7,910 nucleotides of DNA, taken from positions 3,004 through 10,913 of the forward strand of contig NZZF01000060.1 of the NCBI GenBank assembly GCA_002702385.1, written 5' to 3'. Positions 1 to 7,296 of the stretch are shown piece by piece. The notes under the pieces are model-generated. The model was not told the origin of the DNA. It made no database searches and was given only the letters and a program-made list of their open reading frames with translations. The position numbers and the translations under genes are program-made. The DNA comes from Flavobacteriaceae bacterium. GTDB taxonomy: Bacteria > Bacteroidota > Bacteroidia > Flavobacteriales > Flavobacteriaceae. Position 1 is the first letter of the stretch. Each line of letters starts with the position of its first letter.

Positions 1-830
1 ATAAATTGAAGAATAAGATTTGTAGTTAAATATTTATTCACTTTCATTGTCGTGTTTATGGTATAATCTAAATCTATATTTCCAGAATTTTCTAGGTAAT
101 CAGAATATAAACTAATTCTATTTGATACTTCAACATTTTCAATTAGTTCAAATTTAAAATAAGATCTTAAAGATGCTCCAAGTTCAAATCTGCTATTCGC
201 ACCTTTATTGACACCAAAGTATTGTTTTCCATCCGCAAGATTTTCAGTAAAAGATCTATTAACCATAATCAATCTTCCAGTGGCAGGGGCAAAGTTAACC
301 CAAAGATCTTTAGTCTTTCTCCAGTATAATCCAACACCAATTTGTAAGTATGCTGGAGAAAAAAATCTAGTAAGTTCTGTTCTTTCTTCTTCACCATTTG
401 CATTTTTTCTAAATCTATATCCTTTCGTCCATTGAGTTTTAAAATTTACAAATGAAGAATAGCTCCAATTTCCAATTAAATTATTTGTGAACTTTTTACC
501 TAAAAGAGAGTTTACCTCTAATCTGTCATCTGTTTTTTTTAAGTACTTGCTTCCGCCAATACTATTTAAACCGTATGCAGTAATTAATTTTGTGTCCCAG
601 TTCCAACCATTATTCTCAAAGTTGAAATCATAATCAATTTTAATAGTTCCTGATAAACTAGTCTGACCACCAGCAGTCCAATAACTGTAACTAGATTGGT
701 TACCTAAAAAAGTAAATTTTCCAGAATTATTCCAGTTACTTTTCAGTTCTGTTGTATCATTAGCTTTTTCTTGAGCAAAAACACTCAGAGTAAAAAAAAG
801 ACATAAAATAGTAGAATAGTATTTTATCAT
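1..830 (-). CDS. DUF3078 family outer-membrane beta-barrel protein, C-terminus cut by window edge
   Basis: The frame is open from the ATG at 830 to the window edge, giving 276 residues with no stop. Residues 1-20 look like a Sec signal peptide: a short basic start (MIKYY), a hydrophobic stretch and a VFAQ end, with cleavage probably near Ala19. The mature part is rich in alternating aromatic and polar residues, as in an outer-membrane beta barrel. The segment around residues 44-61 (NQSSYSYWTAGG, then SLSG) matches the pattern I recognise for DUF3078 proteins of Bacteroidota. Family members are around 300 residues, so perhaps only the last strands are missing. The function is unknown. The start codon overlaps the stop of the upstream DUF2480 gene (ATGA), which fixes the start and suggests translational coupling. 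Two runs of eight A/T (533-540 and 792-799) lie in the gene without breaking the frame. Confidence 0.82.
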   Translation of the reverse strand, partial: MIKYYSTILCLFFTLSVFAQEKANDTTELKSNWNNSGKFTFLGNQSSYSYWTAGGQTSLSGTIKIDYDFNFENNGWNWDTKLITAYGLNSIGGSKYLKKTDDRLEVNSLLGKKFTNNLIGNWSYSSFVNFKTQWTKGYRFRKNANGEEERTELTRFFSPAYLQIGVGLYWRKTKDLWVNFAPATGRLIMVNRSFTENLADGKQYFGVNKGANSRFELGASLRSYFKFELIENVEVSNRISLYSDYLENSGNIDLDYTINTTMKVNKYLTTNLILQF

Positions 831-1333
831 TTTCTTTTGTAAACTGGCACTGCAGAACAAGCTTCACCAAACATTATAGATTTTGCAACTGGTTGAAGTT
901 TTTCAATAATTAAAGAATAAAAATAGTTGTTATTAGAAATATCTGAACACCCTTTAATTATTACAGGTTTATCAATAAATAGTTTTTCATCTAAGTTTTT
1001 TATACCATCAATGATTTGATAATTTTTAAACTCATTTTGATTTCCAATGAAATTTTTAATTTTAAACTCAGTCAATTTTGAAGAAATTAGTAAATATGCC
1101 CAATGTGGAATAATTGCATCATTTGAGCATTGAATTAAAACAGTTTGGTCTTTAAGATCTTCCCAATTAAAACTCTTAATTTTTTCTCTAAAGTCAGATT
1201 CAATTAAAATAAATTCATCTTTAAGCCAATTCTTGAGATCGATAATCTCAAAATTAATATCATCTAAAAAATCATTAAAATCAATGACAGCGATTTTACT
1301 TTTAGAAACTCTATTTATAATTTTATAATCCAT
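827..1333 (-). CDS. DUF2480 family protein of the suf operon, three conserved-looking cysteines
   Basis: This 168-residue protein has no signal peptide or membrane segment and is probably cytoplasmic. I recognise it as DUF2480, a Bacteroidota family of unknown function, from three blocks: CSNDAIIPHWAY (residues 69-80), KPVIIKGCS (122-130) and LQPVAKSIMFGEACSAVP (146-163). Its only cysteines are Cys69, Cys129 and Cys159. Each is followed by serine, and each lies in one of the best-matching family blocks. Three spaced cysteines in a gene of a Fe-S assembly operon suggest metal or cluster binding, but that is inference. The gene directly abuts the DUF59 stop upstream and overlaps the DUF3078 start by three bases downstream, so it is translated within the suf mRNA. 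The MDYKIINRVS start matches the family's usual N-terminus. Confidence 0.85.
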   Translation of the reverse strand: MDYKIINRVSKSKIAVIDFNDFLDDINFEIIDLKNWLKDEFILIESDFREKIKSFNWEDLKDQTVLIQCSNDAIIPHWAYLLISSKLTEFKIKNFIGNQNEFKNYQIIDGIKNLDEKLFIDKPVIIKGCSDISNNNYFYSLIIEKLQPVAKSIMFGEACSAVPVYKRK

Positions 1334-1660
1334 TTATAAAAATCCCAATTCTAGTTTTGCTTCTTCACTCATCAAATCTTTTGACCAGGGTGGTTCGAAA
1401 GTCATTTCAACATCAGAACTTTTTACCCCATCAATTTCAGCAACTTTATCTTTGACTTCTTGTGGCAAACTTTCAGCAACGGGACAATTAGGGCTAGTTA
1501 GTGTCATTAATATTTTTACATCGTTATCTTCGTTTAAGAATACATCATATATTAATCCAAGCTCATATATATCTACAGGAATTTCTGGATCATATATAGT
1601 TTTTAAAACTTTTACAACTTTTTCTCCAAGCTCATTTGGATCAATCATTTTCTCAGACAT
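1334..1660 (-). CDS. SUF-associated DUF59 (MIP18/SufT-like) Fe-S assembly protein
   Basis: This 108-residue protein is a single DUF59 (MIP18-like) domain and corresponds to the short SUF-system protein found in Bacteroidota suf operons. The signatures are DPEIPVDIYELGLIYDV at residues 24-40, the TLTSPNCP segment at 53-60 with the family cysteine Cys59, and the C-terminal EPPWSKDLMSEEAKLELG stretch at 89-106. Known relatives (SufT in Staphylococcus, eukaryotic CIA2/MIP18) act in Fe-S protein maturation, mostly at the delivery step. The same role is inferred here in the cytoplasm. It starts five bases after the sufE stop and abuts the DUF2480 gene. The first ATG fits the family N-terminus; Met5 is a less likely alternative. 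The symbol sufT is sometimes used for longer or related proteins, so none is assigned. Confidence 0.92.
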   Translation of the reverse strand: MSEKMIDPNELGEKVVKVLKTIYDPEIPVDIYELGLIYDVFLNEDNDVKILMTLTSPNCPVAESLPQEVKDKVAEIDGVKSSDVEMTFEPPWSKDLMSEEAKLELGFL

Positions 1661-1665
1661 ACTAT

Positions 1666-2085
1666 TTAGTTTAATTTACTATATGCTAAAGCATAAAATT
1701 TAATTTGTTTTAACATGGAAGATAACCCATTAGCCCTATTTGGGGACAAATGTTCTTTCAACCCTATTTCATCAATAAAACTCAAATCTGCAGATAATAT
1801 TTCATTTGGAGATCTATCATTTAAAATATTGAGTAGTATTGCCACTATTCCTTTACTAATTATTGCATCGCTATCAGCTTGAAAATGAATTTTTTCACCA
1901 TCAAAACTGGAGTGTAGCCAAACTTTACTTTGACATCCCTTAATAAGATTATCTTCCGTTTTAAATTCTAAATCCATTTCATCAAGAGACTTAGATAAAT
2001 CAATCATGTACTGATATTTTTCAGTCCAGTCTTCCATAAATGAAAAATCTTCTGCTAAGCTTTTGCCTTGTTCAGAAATAGTCAT
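1666..2085 (-). CDS. sufE: SufE, sulfur acceptor for cysteine desulfurase SufS
   Basis: SufE takes the persulfide from SufS, stimulates the desulfurase and passes sulfur to the SufBCD scaffold. From the ATG at 2085 the protein has 139 residues, the usual length. The acceptor cysteine is Cys51 in the motif GCQSKVW (50-56), at the same number as in E. coli SufE. The late HLSPNRANGL motif (112-121) is also typical. A frame extension to a TTG at 2094 adds three residues (MIY). I prefer the ATG because MTISEQ resembles family N-termini and because the DFSFMEDW segment then falls where expected. The gene follows the sufS stop after 18 bases and precedes the DUF59 gene by five. No IscU/SufU scaffold is present, consistent with a SufE-type system. 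Confidence 0.95.
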   Translation of the reverse strand: MTISEQGKSLAEDFSFMEDWTEKYQYMIDLSKSLDEMDLEFKTEDNLIKGCQSKVWLHSSFDGEKIHFQADSDAIISKGIVAILLNILNDRSPNEILSADLSFIDEIGLKEHLSPNRANGLSSMLKQIKFYALAYSKLN

Positions 2086-2103
2086 ATAAATCAAAGATAC
2101 GAA

Positions 2104-3321
2104 TTAGCTCAACATTGTTTTAGCCATATTTATGGCCTCAACTAACTTGTCAACTTCTTTTTTTGTATTAATAAATGACAAGGATACTCTTACAGTCCCA
2201 GAGATGTGAAAGTGGTCCATAATTGGCTGAGCACAATGCTGACCGGTTCGAACTGCAATTCCAAACTTGTCTAATATTGAACCAATATCATAGGGATGAA
2301 GATTTTCAATATTAAATGAAATTACAGATGTTTTGTTTTTCACATCACCATATATCTTTAAACCATCAATTTTTTTTAAAGATTTAGTTGCATAGTCTAA
2401 TAATTCATTTTCGTAATTATATATATTTTTTAATCCTATTTCATTTAGGTAATCCAATGCGTAACCAAAAGCAATGGCACCAGAAATATTTGGTGTGCCA
2501 GCTTCAAATTTATGAGGAAGATCTGCATATGTTGTTTTTTCAAAAGTAACATCAGAAATCATTTCTCCTCCACCCATAAGTGGAGATAATTTTTTCAACA
2601 ATTCTTTCTTTCCGTAGAGAAAACCAATTCCAGTTGGCCCACACAATTTATGAGCTGATGCAGTAAAGTAATCTATATCGAGTTTTTGTAAATCAATACT
2701 AAAATGTGCTGAGCTTTGAGCACCATCTATTAAAACAACAGCTCCATTTTTGTGAGATATTTCAATTATTTCTTCAATTGGGTTTATAATTCCAAGCGCA
2801 TTAGAAACATGATTAAGAAAAACAACTTTAGTTTTTGAGGATATAATTGATTTGAAATGATCAAGATCAAGCTCACCGTTTTCTTTCAGAGGAATCACAT
2901 TTAATTTAGCATGGTTTTTTTCAACCATCATTTGCCAAGGAACTATATTAGAATGATGCTCCATTCCGGAAACAATTATTTCATCATCACTGCTTAACAG
3001 CTCAGTATAGCCATTAGCTATGATGTTTATTGAATGCGTTGTTCCAGATGTAAAAATTATTTCTTCACTGAGCTTTGCATTGAAATGTTTTTGAATTTTT
3101 TTCCTTGAACTTTCATAAGCTTCAGTTGCCTCCTCACTTACTGAATGAACTCCTCTATGTATATTGGCATTATATTTTTTATAATAATCTGAAATTGAAT
3201 CAATAACACTTGTTGGAGTTTGTGATGTGGCTGCATTATCAAAATAGATTAGGGTTTTACCGTTAATCTTTCTTTCCAATATTGGAAAGTCTTTTCTTAT
3301 ATTTTCAACGTTAAATGTCAT
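2104..3321 (-). CDS. sufS: SufS, group II PLP-dependent cysteine desulfurase
   Basis: SufS removes sulfur from L-cysteine, giving alanine and an enzyme persulfide that is handed to SufE. The 405 residues match the normal full length. Visible features are FDNAATSQTP (27-36), the cofactor-stacking histidines in MEHHSN (120-125), the PLP-pyridine aspartate Asp199 in IDGAQ, the Schiff-base lysine Lys225 in SAHKLCGPTG, and the persulfide-forming Cys363 in RTGQHCAQP (358-366). The short active-site loop and the RxGxHCA form mark it as group II (SufS/CsdA-like) rather than IscS/NifS. Its ATG shares one base with the sufD stop (TAATG), so translation of the two is probably coupled. Confidence 0.97.
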   Translation of the reverse strand: MTFNVENIRKDFPILERKINGKTLIYFDNAATSQTPTSVIDSISDYYKKYNANIHRGVHSVSEEATEAYESSRKKIQKHFNAKLSEEIIFTSGTTHSINIIANGYTELLSSDDEIIVSGMEHHSNIVPWQMMVEKNHAKLNVIPLKENGELDLDHFKSIISSKTKVVFLNHVSNALGIINPIEEIIEISHKNGAVVLIDGAQSSAHFSIDLQKLDIDYFTASAHKLCGPTGIGFLYGKKELLKKLSPLMGGGEMISDVTFEKTTYADLPHKFEAGTPNISGAIAFGYALDYLNEIGLKNIYNYENELLDYATKSLKKIDGLKIYGDVKNKTSVISFNIENLHPYDIGSILDKFGIAVRTGQHCAQPIMDHFHISGTVRVSLSFINTKKEVDKLVEAINMAKTMLS

Positions 3322-4673
3322 TAAAGTTCAAAACCTAAATTAACACCAATTTTATTGGCAATAATTTTTTTGATTTTAGTTTTTAAAGCCTGCATTTTTA
3401 CATTTTCAAGTACGTTATTTGCAAATGCATATGTAAGAAGACCTTTAGCTTCTTTTTCAGAAATACCTCTAGTTTTTAAATAAAATAATGCGGAATCATC
3501 AAGTTGACCAATTGTACATCCATGTGAACATTTTACATCATCGGCAAATATCTCAAGTTGCGGTTTGGTATTAACTGAAGATTTTTCTCCAACAAGCAAG
3601 TTGTTGTTTTGCTGAAAGGCATTAATTTTCTGAGCTATTTTATCAACTAGAACTCTACCATTAAAAACTCCAGTAGAATTATCATTATAAATTCCTTTAT
3701 ATTCTTGATAGCTTTCACAGTTTGGATTTGCATGGTGAACTAGTGTGTGATGATCAGTATGTTGATTACCACCTAGAATAGTTATCCCCTTCATTATTGA
3801 GTTAATATTTTCACCATTTTGATAAAAATTTAAATTATTTCTAACAATATTACCACCGAACGAAAAGGTATGACAGCTCACTTCGCTATCTCTCTTTTGA
3901 TTAATATATGTGTTGTCAATTAATGAAGTTGTTTCTAAATCATTCTGAATCTTATAATAATCCAGATTAGCATTTTCTTCGACATGGATTTCAGTTAAAG
4001 TATTTGTTAAAGGATCAATAAAGCCTGGATATGAATAAGGCGATTTATTATTTTCCCCAACTAATGAATAATGACTTTCTAAAATTTGAGCTTTAGAGTT
4101 CTTTTCTAAAATTATAAGACTTCTAGGCTGAAGCATTAATGAAGATTCCCCTCCTGAATTAATATGAATTATTTCAATTGGTTTATCTAATTCCATGTTT
4201 TTAGGAATATGTACAAATGCACCTTCTTTGGAAAAAGAACTATTTAGAAGGCTAAAAGATTCATTTTTATCAGTAATAGTATTGTAGTATTTATTGATTA
4301 GACCTTCATATTTCTTGTTTTCAAGAATTGCTGAAAGAATGCAAATATCAACTCCCTTATGAGTTGTGTTTGACCATAGTGGGTCATAAGCACCATCAAT
4401 AAAGACTATTTTATAAGATTCAATTCCATTAACAAAGAAGTCTTTTACTTTTTCAAATTCAATTAGATGTCTTTTTTTCTTAAAGACTGTAAGCTTGTCA
4501 TTAAGAACCTTATTAATAGGTGTATATTTCCAATACTCATTTTTCTTTCCAGGAAATCCAATCTTTTCAAAATCTTTAATAGATTCTGACCTAATATCAT
4601 GGACAGGGGAGTTGATATTAGTGTCTAGCTCAAAAGCTAGAAATGACGAAACCATTTTTTCTTTTAAAGACAT
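3321..4673 (-). CDS. sufD: SufD, structural subunit of the SufBC2D cluster-assembly complex
   Basis: SufD pairs with SufB and two SufC ATPases to form the scaffold on which Fe-S clusters are assembled. The protein is 450 residues. The N-terminal part (about 1-150) is divergent, with a KIGFPGKKNEYWKYTP segment (37-52) typical of SufD. The middle is a beta-helix-like region rich in short strands. The conserved C-terminal core contains HHTLVHHANPNCESYQ (308-323) and PQLEIFADDVKCSHGCTIGQ (371-390). His384 in CSHG corresponds to the SufD histidine (His360 in E. coli) reported as important for de novo cluster formation at the SufB-SufD interface. It lies seven bases after sufC and overlaps sufS by one base. 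There is no Shine-Dalgarno, only an A-rich leader. Met7 is a possible but less likely start. Confidence 0.95.
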   Translation of the reverse strand: MSLKEKMVSSFLAFELDTNINSPVHDIRSESIKDFEKIGFPGKKNEYWKYTPINKVLNDKLTVFKKKRHLIEFEKVKDFFVNGIESYKIVFIDGAYDPLWSNTTHKGVDICILSAILENKKYEGLINKYYNTITDKNESFSLLNSSFSKEGAFVHIPKNMELDKPIEIIHINSGGESSLMLQPRSLIILEKNSKAQILESHYSLVGENNKSPYSYPGFIDPLTNTLTEIHVEENANLDYYKIQNDLETTSLIDNTYINQKRDSEVSCHTFSFGGNIVRNNLNFYQNGENINSIMKGITILGGNQHTDHHTLVHHANPNCESYQEYKGIYNDNSTGVFNGRVLVDKIAQKINAFQQNNNLLVGEKSSVNTKPQLEIFADDVKCSHGCTIGQLDDSALFYLKTRGISEKEAKGLLTYAFANNVLENVKMQALKTKIKKIIANKIGVNLGFEL

Positions 4674-4680
4674 ACTTTTT

Positions 4681-5415
4681 TTATATCCAATCGTAACCTT
4701 TTTCTTCTAGCTCCAAAGCAAGTTCTTTATTTCCAGATTTTGCAATTTTTCCATCTTGTAAAACATGAACATAGTCAGGAATGATATGGTCTAAAAGTCT
4801 TTGATAGTGTGTGATAATTACAATTGCATTTGAACTGCTTTTTATTTTATTTACACCATTTGCAACAATTCTTAAGGCATCAATATCAAGACCTGAGTCA
4901 GTTTCATCTAATATTGCTAAAGATGGTTCAAGCATAGCCATTTGAAAAATTTCATTTCTCTTTTTTTCTCCTCCAGAAAAACCTTCGTTCAATGACCTTG
5001 AAAGAAACTTTGAATCAATTTCAAGCATATTAGCTTTATCTCTAATTTTCTTTAACATTTCATTGGCAGCCATTTCTTTTTCACCTCTGGCTTTTAAATT
5101 TGAATTAATAGCTGTTTTGATGAAGTTAGTAACTGTAATTCCAGGTATTTCAACAGGATATTGAAAAGACATAAAGATTCCTCTGTTAGCTCTTTCTTCA
5201 GCAGACAAATCCTCAATATTTTCATTTTTGTAAAAAATAGAACCTTTGGTTACTTCATAATCTTCATTACCAGCAATAACCGAAGACAAAGTGCTCTTCC
5301 CTGATCCATTTGGGCCCATTATCGCATGAATTTCTCCTGGTTTCACATTTAGACTCAAACCCTTTAGGATTTCTTTTCCATCTATACTTACATGTAAATC
5401 TTTGATTTCTAACAT
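4681..5415 (-). CDS. sufC: SufC, ABC-type ATPase of the SufBC2D complex
   Basis: SufC is the soluble ABC ATPase that binds SufB and SufD and drives the conformational change needed for cluster assembly. It is not a transporter subunit despite its fold. The 244 residues contain a complete ATPase: Walker A GPNGSGKST (34-42), Q-loop Gln85 in SFQYPVEIPG, signature FSGGEKKR (146-153), Walker B ending LAILDETDSGLD (167-178) with the catalytic Glu171, and the H-loop His203 in ITHYQR. The SufC-specific form of the signature and Walker B region (GGEKKRNEIFQMAML, ETDSGLDIDALR) separates it from other ABC proteins. The gene is ten bases after sufB and seven before sufD. Confidence 0.97.
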   Translation of the reverse strand: MLEIKDLHVSIDGKEILKGLSLNVKPGEIHAIMGPNGSGKSTLSSVIAGNEDYEVTKGSIFYKNENIEDLSAEERANRGIFMSFQYPVEIPGITVTNFIKTAINSNLKARGEKEMAANEMLKKIRDKANMLEIDSKFLSRSLNEGFSGGEKKRNEIFQMAMLEPSLAILDETDSGLDIDALRIVANGVNKIKSSSNAIVIITHYQRLLDHIIPDYVHVLQDGKIAKSGNKELALELEEKGYDWI

Positions 5416-5425
5416 AACTATTATT

Positions 5426-6871
5426 TTAACCTACTGAACCTTCCAAGGATATCTCAAGTAATTTTTGAGCCTCAACTGCAAACTCCATTGGTAATTTATT
5501 CAGTACTTCTTTACTAAATCCATTTACAATTAATGCTATAGCTTTTTCTGTATCAATACCTCTTTGATTACAATAAAAAATTTGATCTTCACCAATCTTA
5601 CTAGTTGTAGCTTCGTGTTCAATTTGAGCTGTTTTATTTTTAGCTTCAATATATGGGAACGTATGAGCTCCACAATTATTGCCCATAAGTAATGAGTCAC
5701 ACTGAGAGAAATTTCTTGAATTTTCGGCATTGTTACTAATTCTAACAAGTCCTCGGTAACTATTCTGAGATTTTCCAGCTGAAATACCTTTTGAGATAAT
5801 TGTACTTTTAGTGTTTTTTCCAAGATGAATCATTTTAGTTCCTGTGTCAGCTTGCTGATAATTATTAGTTACAGCAATTGAGTAGAATTCACCAATACTG
5901 TTATTGCCTTTTAAAATACATGAAGGATATTTCCAAGTAACTGCAGATCCAGTTTCAACTTGAGTCCACGATATTTTAGAATTCTCATGACAAATACCTC
6001 TTTTAGTAACAAAATTAAATACGCCTCCTTTACCATGCTTATTTCCAGGATACCAGTTTTGAACAGTAGAATATTTAATTTCTGCATTATCAAGAGCAAC
6101 TAATTCTACAACAGCGGCATGTAATTGATTTTCATCTCTGGAGGGAGCAGTACACCCTTCTAGGTAACTTACATAACTACCTTCATCAGCAATCACTAGA
6201 GTTCTTTCAAACTGTCCAGTACCTGCTTGATTAATTCTAAAGTATGTAGATAATTCCATAGGGCATTTTACTCCTTTGGGTATATAACAAAAAGAGCCAT
6301 CAGAAAATACAGCTGAGTTTAAGGCAGCATAGAAATTATCTTTTTTTGGTACAACAGTACCTAAATATTTTTTTACAAGATCTGGATGTTCCTGAATTGC
6401 TTCCGATATTGAACAAAAAATAATTCCCTTTTTAGACAAGGTTTCTTTGAAAGTTGTAGCAACTGAAACCGAGTCCATTACAATATCAACTGCAACTCCA
6501 GCAAGTTTTTTTTGTTCATCAATAGATATTCCAAGCTTATCAAAAGTTTTTAAAAGCTCAGGATCAACCTCATCAAGACTGTCGTATTTTGCTTTAGTCT
6601 TTGGCGCAGAGTAATAAGAAATTTCCTGGAACTGAGGTTTTTTATATTTAACATTTGGCCATTCCGGTTCTTCCATTTTTTCCCAAGCTTCAAATGCGCT
6701 TAATCTCCAATCAGTCATCCACTTTGGTTCGTTTTTCTTTTCAGAAATTTTACGAACAATATCCTTATTAAGCCCAACAGGAAATGTTTCGGATTCAATT
6801 TCAGTTGTAAACCCGTATTGATATTCCTGTTGTTCTAATTCTTTTTTTAATTCTTCTTCAGTATATGCCAT
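5426..6871 (-). CDS. sufB: SufB, core scaffold subunit of the SufBC2D complex
   Basis: SufB carries the site where sulfur is received and the nascent cluster forms. At 481 residues it is full length. The conserved core includes YFRIN (210-214), [19 protein letters not shown] (235-253), STVQNWYPG (268-276), [17 protein letters not shown] (391-407) and [13 protein letters not shown] (418-430). Aligning by eye to E. coli SufB with an offset of about 14, the key residues are present: Cys240 (E. coli Cys254, sulfur entry), Cys391 (Cys405), His419/Glu420, and Arg212, Asn214, Gln271 and Trp273, which line the proposed sulfur tunnel. The N-terminal [14 protein letters not shown] block (50-63) is also typical. 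It starts five bases after the A-type carrier gene. Confidence 0.98.
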   Translation of the reverse strand: MAYTEEELKKELEQQEYQYGFTTEIESETFPVGLNKDIVRKISEKKNEPKWMTDWRLSAFEAWEKMEEPEWPNVKYKKPQFQEISYYSAPKTKAKYDSLDEVDPELLKTFDKLGISIDEQKKLAGVAVDIVMDSVSVATTFKETLSKKGIIFCSISEAIQEHPDLVKKYLGTVVPKKDNFYAALNSAVFSDGSFCYIPKGVKCPMELSTYFRINQAGTGQFERTLVIADEGSYVSYLEGCTAPSRDENQLHAAVVELVALDNAEIKYSTVQNWYPGNKHGKGGVFNFVTKRGICHENSKISWTQVETGSAVTWKYPSCILKGNNSIGEFYSIAVTNNYQQADTGTKMIHLGKNTKSTIISKGISAGKSQNSYRGLVRISNNAENSRNFSQCDSLLMGNNCGAHTFPYIEAKNKTAQIEHEATTSKIGEDQIFYCNQRGIDTEKAIALIVNGFSKEVLNKLPMEFAVEAQKLLEISLEGSVG

Positions 6872-6876
6872 ATCTT

Positions 6877-7206
6877 TTATAATGAGAAACTTTCACCACA
6901 ACCACAAGTTCTACTTGCATTTGGATTAATAAAAACAAATCCTTTACCATTTAAACCACCAGAGTAATCAAGAGTTGTTCCAACTAAATACAAAAAACTT
7001 TTCTTATCTATTGCAATTTTGATACCATTGTCCTCAAAAATTTTGTCTGATTCTGAGGATAATTTATCAAATGTAAGCTCATATGAAAGTCCAGAACAAC
7101 CACCACTTTTTACACCAACTCTAATAAAATCAACAGATGGATCATAACCATCATCTTTCATTAATTTGGCAGCTTCAATTCTAGCTTTGTCAGCAACTTT
7201 AATCAT
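6877..7206 (-). CDS. A-type Fe-S carrier protein (HesB/IscA/SufA family)
   Basis: A-type proteins bind a Fe-S cluster or iron and pass clusters from the scaffold to apo-enzymes. From the ATG at 7206 the protein has 109 residues, normal for the family. The three ligand cysteines are Cys37 in [12 protein letters not shown] and Cys101 and Cys103 in [10 protein letters not shown], the invariant C-x63-C-x-C pattern. The block [18 protein letters not shown] (81-98) is also family-typical. The frame extends ten residues upstream to an ATG at 7236. I reject it because [16 protein letters not shown] is the usual N-terminus and because a promoter-like -7 box lies between the two ATGs. The protein could be called SufA from its operon position, but sequence alone does not separate SufA, IscA and ErpA. 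It is the first gene of the suf operon and divergent from thiL. Confidence 0.95.
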   Translation of the reverse strand: MIKVADKARIEAAKLMKDDGYDPSVDFIRVGVKSGGCSGLSYELTFDKLSSESDKIFEDNGIKIAIDKKSFLYLVGTTLDYSGGLNGKGFVFINPNASRTCGCGESFSL

Positions 7207-7212
7207 ATTTTG

Positions 7213-7220
7213 CAAATATA
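7213..7220 (-). promoter_or_regulatory. Bacteroidota-type -7 promoter box for the suf operon
   Basis: On the minus strand this reads TATATTTG, a perfect match to the TAnnTTTG -7 consensus used by the primary sigma factor of Bacteroidota. It ends six bases before the ATG of the A-type carrier gene. Centring the box at -7 places the transcript start only about three or four bases before the ATG. No convincing -33 TTG lies at the usual 17-23 base spacing; the nearest TTG (7234-7236) is 13 bases away. A chance match in AT-rich DNA is possible, but the position fits well. Confidence 0.5.
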
Positions 7221-7244
7221 ACTCTTTAATAAACAATTATAATC

Positions 7245-7252
7245 TAAATTTG
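7245..7252 (+). promoter_or_regulatory. Bacteroidota-type -7 promoter box for thiL
   Basis: On the plus strand this reads TAAATTTG, another exact TAnnTTTG match. It would start transcription near 7255-7256 and leave a leader of about 40 bases before the thiL ATG. No clear -33 TTG is seen upstream. It lies about 25 bases from the oppositely oriented suf box, so the two promoters would share the same short region and polymerase could compete there. Confidence 0.42.
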
Positions 7253-7296
7253 AATTTCATTTAAGTTCAATTATCATACCAAAACAGCATAACTAT

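Noticed and set aside
208..435. 75-residue plus-strand open frame
   Set aside because: It is antisense to the DUF3078 coding frame, which has a signal peptide and family-like sequence. The frame's own product resembles nothing I know.
1452..1703. 83-residue plus-strand open frame
   Set aside because: Shadow of the DUF59 gene on the opposite strand; low-complexity Ser/Ile/Phe-rich product.
2086..2094. TTG start at 2094 for sufE
   Set aside because: It adds only three residues before an ATG that fits the family better.
4495..4710. 71-residue plus-strand open frame
   Set aside because: Antisense to the sufD start and the sufD-sufC junction, with no recognisable content.
5536..6099. Two minus-strand open frames (5536-5823 and 5911-6099)
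   Set aside because: Both are out-of-frame shadows inside sufB, Leu/Lys/Ile-rich as expected for shifted AT-rich codons.
7207..7236. Upstream ATG at 7236 extending the A-type carrier by ten residues
   Set aside because: The extension is not part of the family N-terminus and the likely promoter -7 box lies inside it.
7253..7296. Possible TPP riboswitch ahead of thiL
   Set aside because: The leader is about 40 bases, too short for a THI element, and the conserved core sequences are absent.
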